Assembly (NCBI GenBank): GCA_010093515.1 | Contig: MU001699.1 | Span: 245,000-308,999 of the forward strand | Direction: 5' to 3' | Source of the DNA: Lineolata rhizophorae | Taxonomy: Eukaryota; Ascomycota; Dothideomycetes; Lineolatales; Lineolataceae | DNA: 64,000 nt | Part shown: in pieces, positions 53,651 through 64,000 of the stretch | Position numbering within the stretch: the stretch's first letter is position 1 | Layout of the letters: every line of letters begins with the position of its first letter | Notes under the pieces: model-generated | Database searches by the model: none | Seen by the model: only the letters and a program-made list of their open reading frames with translations | What the model was told of the DNA's origin: nothing | Program-made: the position numbers and the translations under genes

Positions 53651-56600
53651 GGTGGGCGGAAGTGGGGGGGAGGGGGGGTGCTGGGTTGGGTTTTGGCGAC
53701 GTTTGCGCGCCGAGGGTGGAGCTTCGGGAGTTTGGTTTGGCGGTGGAATGCGAGCGTGGTCCCGGCCGACTCGGAGCGTTTGGGGCTTTGTTTTTTTTAT
53801 ATGATCAGATCAGGCTGCACGCGGCGGGGAGATTTCCGACGGGGCGCGCGGCGTTGTCCGATGGACGGCGGCGGGGGCGAGTCTTTTGTCCAAGTCGTTT
53901 CTTTTGCGGGAGAGCGCCGGGGCGAAGACCAGTCGATTGAGACTTGCGCGCAAGGCAAAACGAAGACACCTCGAGTTGATACGACTTCGAACAGTGCCAA
54001 TTGAAAAGGATAAGTATGCCCGACGGCCGAAGCGCACATCAGCGGCGCCTTCGTGTCCATTTTTATATCCCCGTTCGCCCTGTGATTCCGCGCGCTGCCC
54101 CACCATGGCGGCGCGCATGTGAAAGCGGGCATCGGGACCCCCGGGCGCGCCCCTCATCCCTCAAAGGCCCCCCAATTGCGCCCTCAGCGCTCTCCATCGC
54201 CTCGATCTAGCGCTCTCTGCCCCTCTCGTACCTTGCCCGGGCCACACAAGCCCCTGGGCCCGCCCTTCGCGGCCCCAATGAACGTGAACCGAACGGAACG
54301 CGCGACCGGGGGCGACGTAGCGGCGTTCTGAGCCGCCAGTTGCTGGGAAGCCCCGGAGATCGTCAAATGGAGAGGACGCGAGAGCCCCTTTGAAGATCAA
54401 GAAGCGGCGAGCTGTCGGCGGGCAGTCGATCACTTGGACCTCGTCGAATACCTATGTATGTGCGTACCTGCTCTCCCTGCAGGGCGCCGCATGCAGAAGA
54501 CTTACACGGTTCTGCGGGTCTTCCGGAGTAGGCTATAGTATACGAGGATTGACCAGCTAAGTGTCCTATCTGAGCCATCGCAAACCCACGGAGGATCCCA
54601 TGCATCCGTACCCCTCGCCCGTCGCCTCTTGGCCCTGCGGCCGGCCAGCCCGCCACGGGACATCTCTACGTCAGCTTAGCTACAACACAGCTCCGCACGG
54701 CACGGCGCGGTCTAGAAGTCCGAAGTCCGAAGAGGAGGCGGGAGAGAGCCGAGCGCGCCTGCGAATGCGTACATCAGGCTGTTTGGAAACCCTTGCCGCC
54801 CGGTCCGTGAAGGTGTACGACGTATTGTACGGAGCGCCGGATGTCGAGCGGCCGCCGCATGCGATCGCATGCGTTTGCGCTGGGCGCACGCCACCTGTAC
54901 GCCCGGCATACGGCTGCGGCCGCTCAAGTGCTGCTTGCGCCCGGCTGACGGCGCGGACGGGACGGGAGTCGCCGATGAGTACTGTACTGCACGTCGTAGG
55001 AAGTGCGCGGCTGACTACTTCTGACCTGGGCGCGGGAGAGAACTCGAGTGAAGTCGGGAAAGTGCATATCGAGTGCTTTGTACTTCTTCTGCAGTGCTCC
55101 TACACTTCCTTTCGTCTTGGCCTGGGCATGCCTCGTGGCGGGCGCTTGTTATCGGCTAGGGGTTTTCTTGGCATTGCCTTTGCCTGTGGCTCGTACCCAG
55201 GAGGTTACTCGTAGCACTTACGCTAAATCTGGACGGTTTGCTTCGAGGAGACCAGCACTCGGGAATGACAATAGTGGAACCGTCCGTCGTCATGGCCAGA
55301 GGTTGGATGTTGGAAAGGAAGCCTCCGAGGACCCCAACTTTACCGGCCGTAAAACCCACATTGTAGGCAGAAAAGAATGCTGGCGGGCGGTCCTCGAACA
55401 CCCAGTTCAATTCCCGAAGTCTCCATTCCCACGGTACAAGCGGTGGAGATGCTCCCCACCAGCCATGCTTAGGCCTCCTTTGTTGTTCCCGCGGCTCAGG
55501 GGCGGGTCCGGCGTCGTCACTGGATGGAAAGCCCACCACGACTACATGGTATGGAGGTATGCGCAGTTCTACCAGGGCGGACGCAACGTCGACGACCCGT
55601 TGGAGCCAATGAGGATCCGATGAACTGACGGTGCGCCCACATCGGAGCCGCAGGGACGCCAGAGAGATCGATTCCGCGGGTCCGTCTAGGGGCGGTGGTC
55701 TGGGCTCCCTTTTCGACAAAATCTCGATTGCGGGCGCGGGACTTCGTAGCGTCCAAGCGGTTGAACCGGGCGCCCGGCGTGATTCGTTCGGGGAATAACG
55801 CTTTCGCTCAGTTACGTCGAGTTTACGAACGCACGGCGTGCACGAAGTACATACATGTGTACGGAGTACATGGGAGTCGAGTTATGACCAAGCGCCTGGA
55901 CGTGTACACACGTACGCGCCGAGAAACGGGATGCGGAATACCATTAATGCTTTGGGCAGGGCTGTATATCTGCGCATTGGCATTGCAGGATCGACGAAAA
56001 GGCGGGCCAGCACCGCTTTTCTCATTTTCCGCATCTCGGTCGAATCATCAATCACGACATTCCGCTTTCCCTCCGACTTTCTGCGTAGTGGCGTCCTCTA
56101 TGCCATTCAACGATTTATATGCCGCAGAACACCCAATCTCACGGAGGACGAGACAGGCAACTACCTATATCACGCCGCTTAAAATTACTCCCGTAGGTAT
56201 GTATGTAGCACAGAGCAGCTACATACGGAGTTCCACGGCACGCTTCTCGAATCCTTCGATTGGGGGGACTAGCGTAGCGTGCGTGCCGCGTCGCTCGGAA
56301 AGCGGCGCGGACGCGAAAACGCGAAATAAATGCCATTACCCGCGCTCAATAATGTCCGGATCCCGTCAAATCCTCTTCGACACGCAGCCGCCGTGGCTAT
56401 GTAGCGCAACGCACTTACATGCTGTAGGCCTGCGATAGGCAGCCGAGTAGCCAGCCATGATATTGATGGCGCACGGCAGACGGGCGGCTCGGAGCAATCG
56501 AAGTCGCGGTGATCTCCGGAGATCGGGATGTTCGAGAAGAAAAGCTCCCGACATCTGTTATCATCTCGCACGCTCGATTGAGCAAGGAAGGCTTGATGAT

Positions 56601-58437
56601 CTGAAAAGTACCGGTATGTAGGATACGCGATAGGGCCGTCGCCATAGGCCGGTGCAAAACAGTGCAAAGTCCATCGACGAACGAGGCGTGACACGCCTAC
56701 AGTTACAAGAGAAAAATAGGCGGCTGGCCTTTTTGAGTTTCCGACTTTCGCGTTCGTGTGACGGCCGTGTGGGAAGCAGGGGACGGCCTGGCCACGAGGG
56801 CCCGGGCCAAGGGCGGAGCGGTGCGGCGCTTTGGCGGCTGAAGTGGGCTTTTGTCGCGCCAGCTGAAACACGGGCCGCGCATGGAGCAACGCATCGTGCC
56901 GTCTGCGTCTGGAGGTATGTACGGAGTATGTACCTGGGTATGTACGGATGGATGGATGCATCGACGTCGACATTAGTCCTGCCTCTGCCTGTCCCGTGCC
57001 CCCGCAAACCGCCTCTTATCCGGGGCTGCATTGCACGGCAGACGAAAAAGTCTTCCTTTCGATTGTGCAGTCGTGGCCGCCAGTGACCTCACTCAGGATC
57101 CCCAGCACTAGTGTTACAAAACCTCCTGGCGCAGCTGAATCGCGCCCCGGAGTCCGGTTCAGGATATCTCTCCTCGGCAAGCTAGGAATCCAGGGGGGAA
57201 GGAAAAGCGTAAAGCCACCGGCTGATCTGCGCGCTCCGACGACGCTAGCAGTCACTCTTGTGTGTCCTGTACATAGGTATGTGCTGTACGGAATACTGAA
57301 CAAGTTGAACTGCGAGTGTTCTGCCTACTACGTACGCCATCGGCCGCCACCCTCGTTCTTCCTGGGCGAACCCGAAGCCGGGGAGGCCTTTGTCCTCCAC
57401 TGGGCGCCACACCCTTTCCGGTCCCCAGGGGCCCCAGGCCAAGTCCCGGTCCGCTCTAACCCCTGACGCCGGCCGGCCGCACGCAGCCAATCGCGTGCTT
57501 GGCCCTGCGCCCGCGACCTGGCAGGCTGCGATGCCGCCTTTTCTGGCGAGCTCGTCAGTCTTGCCGTACGGAGCACCGCGGCGGGAACTTGCCCACCCAC
57601 CCACCTCCTGGCTGCTGCAGGCCCTAGGGTGTGGGAGAGACAGAGAGAGAAGCTGGGGGGTTCGTGCACGCCCGAACGCGCGCACGCACACCCCTCCTTC
57701 TCGCTCTTTTCCCTTTCTCCCTAAAGTGCTGGTTAGGCAGTGTGCAAGGGAGGATACATACCTCTTCGTTCTCCTCGGTGTGTCTGCGCACAGCGACCGT
57801 TGGCGACGGCGACCCGCGTGGACGAGCAGCACCATCAGTGGCGGCGAACTGGCCGCCCTAGACATCTCCTCTCGCTTGCTCGGCGTCACTCGCTTCTTCG
57901 TTCTTTGCTTTGTGGAGCAACAGCCTCGCACTCTTTTTCTTTCCTGGTGCGGGGCGGGGCGCGGCTTGACTTTCGTGCCCATCCTTCTTCTCGCTTTTGT
58001 AATTCTAATTTTTTGCTGGGCCCCTGGTGCGGGAGGAGGGGGAAAAGGGTAGGGGTAAGGGCAAGGCCTCTTGTCTCGGAGCCGGGTTTACCACCACCTA
58101 CCTCACCTCACCACCCTGCCCTGCTTATCACCACCTGACAACCGCGGCCCTTCTATACTACCACAGCTACTACTGCGTTGCTCCTACCTGCCTACCCACC
58201 GCATCCTGCGCCCTACCTACCCGCCGATTGCGGCAGCCTCGTCGTCCGCCCCTCGCCCCGTCTGCCTGAGCGTTGCGCGCAGGCTCCGCAACCCTCTGCA
58301 ATCGCGTCGTCTCTTCCCGACCAATCCGCCACGGACGACCATCGACTCCGCACCTGCCTGTTCTTCTTTCGCGCGCCATCCCGGCTTTCGGCCGGAGGGA
58401 CCCTGCTCGAGGGTTTCCTTGGACAGGAACAACCAGC
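53651..58437. other. 4.8-kb intergenic region with TAC-type motifs
   Basis: No convincing gene. TAC/GTA clusters lie near 54450-54470, 55847-55870, 56195-56226 and 56912-56950, and TACGGAGTA occurs at 55860-55868 and 56920-56928. The frame at 55156-55719 (-) reads without stops for 187 codons with fairly balanced amino acids, but its opposite strand (55048-55623) is open too and no domain is seen. The stretch from 58060 to 58437 is C/T-rich and looks like the promoter and 5' UTR of the next gene. Confidence 0.55.
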
Positions 58438-61400
58438 ATGTCGCTTAACGGACTAGACGACCAGAAGGTCGTCGAGGCTTATCAGGCCTCGCTCGCCGAA
58501 GCTGGCGGATGGTACGTTTCCTTTCCGATCGCACGGGATTCATACCGCTCTTTGAACGCTGGGCATATGGTGAATGAGGGGCGTTGCGCTGCCCGGGCTT
58601 GAGCTGGTTGAGAGACGTGGAGATGCCACGGAGATGTGGCGATGCGCGGAGGATCGACGCGTGCTGGCTGCGGGCGCCGTTGAGCAATGGGTCGGGTGTG
58701 CATCGCGCATTTGGTAGAGCCGTCGGCGGGAGCTGCCCGGGGCCAATGCATATCTCGGAATGAACCATGGAACGGCAGGCGCCGGCGGCACTACGGAAGC
58801 GCAGAGGAGCGAAGCATCTTCGGCGCCCAGCCCGTCCAACACGCCCCTCATCACGGCCCGTCAGTCGCGCAATTGCGCCGGCCGCAATCGTCTTTTAGAA
58901 AGAGAGCTCCTGCTGACTCTTATGCTATAGGTTCCTTCTCAAATACGCGTCGCGCGATGAGGTCGAGCTCCTGACCCGCGGCGCCGGCGGCGTTGCCGAG
59001 TGCCGCGCCGCCATCGAAGGCTACGAGGAATCGTCGCCTTTGTACGGCTTTCTGCTGTACCGACGGCGAAAAGTGCTCATCAAATACGTGCCGGACGGGA
59101 CCTCGAGACTACTACAAGGTGCGATTGAATCTCTCATATGCCGTCTTCGGCCGCTTCGTCGTCAAATTCCCACGTTGCCCGGGAGCCTTGGCTAACTTCA
59201 ACCCAACTTCTTCAAGCCCGCCTCGCGGTCCACTTTACCTCCGTGGCCGACAAGTTCTCACCACACGACACCGTCTTCTCGCCCTCATCCGCCGCCGAAC
59301 TCACCGATGCCAGCCTTGCCGCCGCATGCGCCTCGCACACCGCCACGGCAGCCGCGCAGCAACACGCCCCGGCTTCTAGCTCCGCGTCAATATCGTCCTC
59401 GCGTAAGAAGGAGAAGCTCGACGAGATCACCGAGGAAGAGGGCACGTGCGAGGAACACGATGGTACCGCGGGTGGAGCTGCGTCGGCCACAACGGCAGCG
59501 GAACGCCCGGGCACAAGCGCGTCCACTGCGGGAACGACTGCGCCGAGGAGATATAGATCCGAGTCCCAATTGTCCACCGCGGCAACCGAGAGGACGACGG
59601 GGAGCAGCAGCGCGGCCGCCGCGTCGGGTGCATCGCCCCCCGGCCCGGAACACTCGCAGTTGTCGCGCAAACCTTCCTCCTCTGCCGGACCCCGCTCTGA
59701 GACCGGCGACACCTCCGATAACAAGACCAAGTCCCACGCCGACTATGCGACATCTGCTCACTTCAGCCATCACACCGCCTTCACGCTCGACCCGTACCGG
59801 CGCCTGTCGACGCAGACGGCGCGGCCCACACCCACTGATCTCTACCCCTACGGCTTCGCCAGGCCGGCCTCGGCTGGCAGCGACAGCTCCGATGACATGT
59901 TGGCCAGGCCGCGTGCGGCACCCCTAGGACCGAGGCCTAGCATCGACAAGAAAAGGCCGCACACGGCAGCAGGGCATGGTGATGGGAGTGCTAGTGCTAG
60001 CCGTGGAAGGGCGGGGTCTGTTGCGGACCATCATGATGGCGGAGGAAGCGGAGGCGGTGGTTCGAGCCACGGAGCGGGACCCAAGACGGGCAGGGAGGCT
60101 AGGCCGGTGTCGAGTTTGCCGGCGGGATTGCGCGCGGCGCAGCAACGCGCGGCCAAACGTATGCGCGCCAAGCAGTCCAAGAGCCCCACCAAGTCGACCT
60201 CAGACAAATCAGCAAGACCCGGGAGTGCGATATCGACCGTGGCAGATCCGGCGGCGGCGACTTCGCTGCAAGCCGTTGCGGCCGGCGTGCCGTTGCCTCC
60301 GCCTTCGCCCTCACGGCCCACCACAGCCGTCTCGACGACGTCCACTTCGACCGCACGCCCTAAGAGCCGCGACGCGAGCGGCAGCGCGCTCACCAGCGTG
60401 GCGAGCCCGCCGCCGCTGCCACCGCCGCCGCCAATGCCCGGCATGGCGCTCCACTCGCCGCCGTCGGCCCAGCTGCAGCGGCCGACGAGCAGCGGGGCCG
60501 GCCTGACGGGGGTTCTACCGCCGCCGCCACCGACGCCGAAGAGTCCTGGGGCGAGGAGCACAGGCGGTGCGCCGAAGAGCCCGGGCATGACGCCGGAGAA
60601 GGCAAGGCTGATGAAGGCGCTGCAGCTACGGAAGCAGCAAGAGGCGAGACGGAAGAAGAAGCAGGACGGAGAAGACAAGCCGAGGCAAGAGGGTCAGGCA
60701 ACGGCAGGGGCGGACAAAGGAGCCGAGGGTAATAGTGCGGCCGAATCACCATCGTCCGCCGACGTAACAGTCCCTAAGATCCGGGAGCCGGAGCCAGAGG
60801 CAACGGCGGTGATGGAGCGCGGCGACTCTGCCGTGGACGAACACCCGGTCGCCGCGCCGGGCAGCATCAAGGCCGACTCGGGCGTCGGCATTCCGCCTGA
60901 GGACGACGAGGACCAGCAGCGGCAGCAGCGGCAGCAGCGTGGGTTACATGGGGAGGAGGTGCCGCCGCCGTCGATGGCGCTGGCGTCGTCGCCCGTTAGC
61001 GCGCAGGAGGACTCGTCGGAGCCGTCGTCGACACGGCCGTCATCCATCTCGGAAGGCGCCGCCGCTCGGCCAGTCGAAGAGTCCACTACGACGTTGGCGA
61101 GCGCAAAGGAAGAAAAGACGGGCGGCACGACGACGGCGGCCGTCGAAATCGGAGTCGAGCCTGCGGATGCCGTGGCGACGCCACCGGCTCTGGCGCCTGC
61201 GCCTCCACTTGCGCTATCGGCCACCATTGCCGTCGAGCGGCCGTCGGAGCCGTCGTCGCCCGCGCCGGGCTCGGCGGCGAACTCGGAAGGGTTTGGGAAC
61301 ATGCTGGAGAGCTTCCCCGCGACGCCGTCGGCGCAGAAGGAGAGCTTCGGGGAGATCGGGGCGCTGCCGTCGCCGGGTGATGGGAAGGGGGCCTGGAAGA

Positions 61401-63721
61401 GGGAGACGATGGTGTTTCAGGATTCGACGCCTGAGGAGGTAGAGAAAGCATTGTGGAGGGCGGCAGGTGCGGAGGAGAAGGATGAGGCTGTCAGGTCGGA
61501 TGCCGAAGCGGATATGGAGGTGTCGCCGGGGGATAAGCGGACAAGCACGGTGTCCTCGAACGTGACGGCTACGCCGCAATCCGTCGTTGGTGACAAGCCG
61601 AAGCGACGCAGCACGGTGGAGCGGAGGGACAAGCGGCGTGCGCTCGTCGAGCCAATCCAGGTGCATCTCGCGAATCAAAGGGACGTGGATAGCGATGGCG
61701 ACCGTAACCACGACGAGCACTCAGATGCCGACGTCGATGGGGACGCGGATTCCCTCTCCGACAACGACTCGCTCATCAATGAGCTTCAGTCAGCCACCGT
61801 TCACGAGGCGAAGCCGATCTCGGTTTCGAAGTCCCCCATCACTCCGTATTTCAACCGGCGGCCCTCGGAGGCGTCGCTGCTTGCGAGCAATACGTCTACG
61901 TCTACCTCGGCGACAGCGTCCGCTACGGCTGGCGCGGCCCCTTCATCCCTCTCGATCCGTTCCGTGTCTAGCCCGTTCAATGCCGGCGGCACTCTCGGTT
62001 CTTCGAACTCTGAGTTGGCGAGATTGACGCCGCAGAACACGGGCTCGACGACGCGCTCGTTCTCGATCGGCTACTCGCCGGGGAACAGCATGAACAGCAT
62101 GGGTGGCACGCCGCCTCGGCCCGGGTCGAGCGCGACCGCCAACGGAGGCCCTATCCCTACGGTCAAAAAGATCAACGTCTCGTCCGGTATCTCGCAACGC
62201 ATCAAGGCGCTAACCGAACAGTCGAACAACAACAGCAACAACGGTCACCTGTCTGCCGTTGTGGCGCCCGCGGGCACCGCCTCCATCGTCAACTTACGCA
62301 AGTCGAGCCTGCGGTCTTTGCCTGGCGGCGGCGACGGCGCGCAGCAGAAGCCGCCGGAGCCGCCTCCGCGCTCAGCCCGTCGTAGACCGGGCCACCATGT
62401 CCGCACATCGCTGTCCTCACTGACAGGCACACCCGACGCGCTGATGTCGCCCCAGCAGCACGAAGTCCAGTTGCGTAGGCCGGGCAGCTCGGCGCTTTCG
62501 CCGTCCGGTACGATCACGGCTACGTCGAGACCGGCGTCGGCCGTCACGACCGCAACTGCTCCCGCCGCGGTGCCTTCTTCAGAGCCCATGCCGCCGCTCC
62601 CGCCTTCTTCGCAACAGCCGTTCCCGCAGGGCGCGTACGGCCACCAAGCCGGCGGCCCGGACGGCGCCGGCAGTACCGCGTCCGTGTCTGTCACGGCGCG
62701 CATCGTGCGCTCCCCTTCTCGGGCTAGCGAGCGACGGCCCTCGTTGCCGTCCATGGGCACCTGCGGCCGTGGAATGGGCGTTGCGGATCTCGACCTCGCC
62801 CCCCTGGAGCTTCATCCTAGTCCGCTCATCATCGACCATCATCAGGGCGGCTCGCCGTGGAGCCCGTCCGTGGGGCCGGGTGGGCTGACGCCGACGACTC
62901 CCAACACGGCGCGCACGACGGAGTCGGCGGCGTCGTCGACGGCGGTGACGCCTACGGCGCCGACGATGCCGCGGTCCAGCACGGACAGCGCATCCGGATG
63001 GCGCATGCCAGGAAGGAGGCGCGGCAGCGAGGCCAAGAGCGTAGTGAGCGACAACATCGCTGCGGCGGGACGCTCGTCGTCGATGAGCAGCTTCGAGGCG
63101 GGCGCGTCGTCTAGCGGGGAGGACAGGAAGGGTGACGCAGGGAGCATTGGCGGCAAGGAGAAGGGAAGCCGGGCGACGAGGCTATTCCGGCGCATGAGCA
63201 GCTCCATCTCGGCGGGGGCGCGCAAGAGCCTTGTGGTGCTGAGCCCGACGTTGAAAGAGGAGGACATGGAGGGAGGCGGCGCCGCGGCCAAGGCGGCCAA
63301 TGGGCGGCACCTCGCCGCCGTCATAGAGCCGCCGCCGCCAGTCGAGGTGGGCGACCTGAACGTGCAGTTCCCGGACACGCTGCTGTGGAAGCGGCGCTTC
63401 GTCGAAGTGGACGGGCAGGGCAACCTGGTGCTGGGCCTGGGCAAGTCGACCGACTACTACCACAGCGGCAACAACGGCGGCGCCGGCGGCAATAACGCTC
63501 GGTCCGGCGGCGTCATGACGAAGCGGTTCCCGCTGTCGGAGTTCCGGCCGCCCTTCGCGCCGGACCAGGACCGGCAGGAGCTGCCGAACTCGGTGGTGCT
63601 GGACTTCCTGGACGGGCGCAGCTTACAGTGCGCCTGCGAGGACCGCGGCGGCCAGGTCGAGGTGCTAACGGTGCTGCGTGAGGCGCATCGGGCGTGGGCG
63701 GCGTACGAGCAGCAGCTGTAG
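58438..63721 (+). CDS. ADF/cofilin-homology domain protein with proline-rich middle and C-terminal PH-like domain
   Basis: Three exons: 58438-58511, 58931-59118 and 59217-63721, giving 1588 residues; introns are 419 and 98 bases, the second with a GCTAAC branch site. Residues 1-130 form an ADF-H domain of the coactosin/Abp1 type: NGLDDQKVVEAYQASLAE, WFLLKYASRDEVELLTRG, SSPLYGFLLYRRRKVLIKYV and LAVHFTSVADKFSPHD, read through both splices. The middle is disordered, with an FH1-like PPPLPPPPPMPGM run near 483, PPPPPTPKSPG, and a basic helix (TPEKARLMKALQLRKQQE) near 545. The last 120 residues are PH-like: LLWKRRFVEVDGQGNLVLG, RFPLSEFRPPF, VVLDFLDGRSLQCAC and a closing helix LTVLREAHRAWAAYEQQ. 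Role is inferred as actin regulation at membranes. The frame is open 55 codons before the ATG, but the domain starts at MSLNGLDD. Confidence 0.88.
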
Positions 63722-64000
63722 CGGCGTGCGTTAGTTTCTTTGTCTTTGCTTTTTTTTTTTTTGAGACATTTATGCTCTTTTGTTTGAGGCAATACTGTTG
63801 TCGGCCCGGTACAACTTGTCCTCTTTTTTGTTGTCTTTTGTTGTTGTCAGTTGTTGGACTTGCTCTTCTGTGATACCACCGGTGCGATTCTTGTGTCCTA
63901 CTTTCTCAATGCGATGTTTTATGACCCTTGGTGATAGCTTTTACTAGTAACATTTTTAAACCCTTTTCTTCTCGACCTGACCAACCCCTTACTACCTAGC
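63722..64000. other. T-rich 3' flank of the ADF-H gene
   Basis: The 279 bases after the stop are T-rich (a long T run near 63750-63761), as expected for a fungal 3' UTR. No further gene is visible before the window ends. Confidence 0.5.

Noticed and set aside
1-64000. A biosynthetic or catabolic gene cluster spanning the window
   Set aside because: The recognised genes belong to unrelated pathways, have mixed orientations, and include no backbone enzyme (PKS, NRPS, terpene cyclase) or cluster-type regulator.

Overview
The window looks like nuclear DNA of a filamentous ascomycete (Pezizomycotina, probably a GC-rich Sordariomycete). Coding DNA is strongly G/C-biased at third codon positions. 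Introns are mostly 60-280 bases (the longest is 419) with GTAAGT/GTACGT-type donors, CTAAC-like branch sites and AG acceptors. Intergenic DNA is of two kinds: GC-rich DNA full of short TAC/GTA motifs, and AT-rich, TpA-rich blocks of the kind left by repeat-induced point mutation (RIP). The species cannot be fixed from the sequence alone.

Layout. The left edge (1-1010, minus) holds the N-terminal 336 codons of a Q/H-rich, disordered protein that runs off the window. About 13.5 kb of GC-rich DNA without a credible gene follows, then an AT-rich block to about 17.4 kb. A four-exon gene of unknown family (17.7-19.2 kb) stands alone between that block and a second AT-rich block (19.2-21.4 kb). From 21.5 to 42.8 kb the window is gene-dense: a secreted GH43 glycosidase (-), a seven-helix membrane protein (-), a Bim1/X325-type copper protein with a GPI-like tail (-), a UTR1-like NAD kinase (-), the WD40 protein Swd2 (-), the mitochondrial carrier Oac1 (+), a double CENP-V/GFA-domain protein (+), a microbial-type PARG (-) and a DUF726 alpha/beta hydrolase (+). 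A 5.7-kb gene-free stretch precedes a large disordered protein (48.5-51.4 kb, +). Then come a ureidoimidazoline decarboxylase (-), another 4.8-kb gene-free stretch, and a 1588-residue ADF-H/PH protein (58.4-63.7 kb, +).

The genes do not form an obvious cluster. They are mostly housekeeping (NADP supply, COMPASS and mRNA 3'-end processing, mitochondrial anion exchange, ADP-ribose turnover, urate catabolism, actin and membrane traffic), with two secreted or surface proteins linked to carbohydrate or copper. SWD2/OAC1 and PARG/DUF726 are divergent pairs sharing promoter regions; the GFA and PARG genes converge. No rRNA or tRNA gene, CRISPR array or intact transposon was seen. The least explained parts are the lone gene in the AT-rich island with two large palindromes in its flanking blocks, the dispersed TAC/GTA motif clusters, and two conserved-looking disordered proteins of unknown role.
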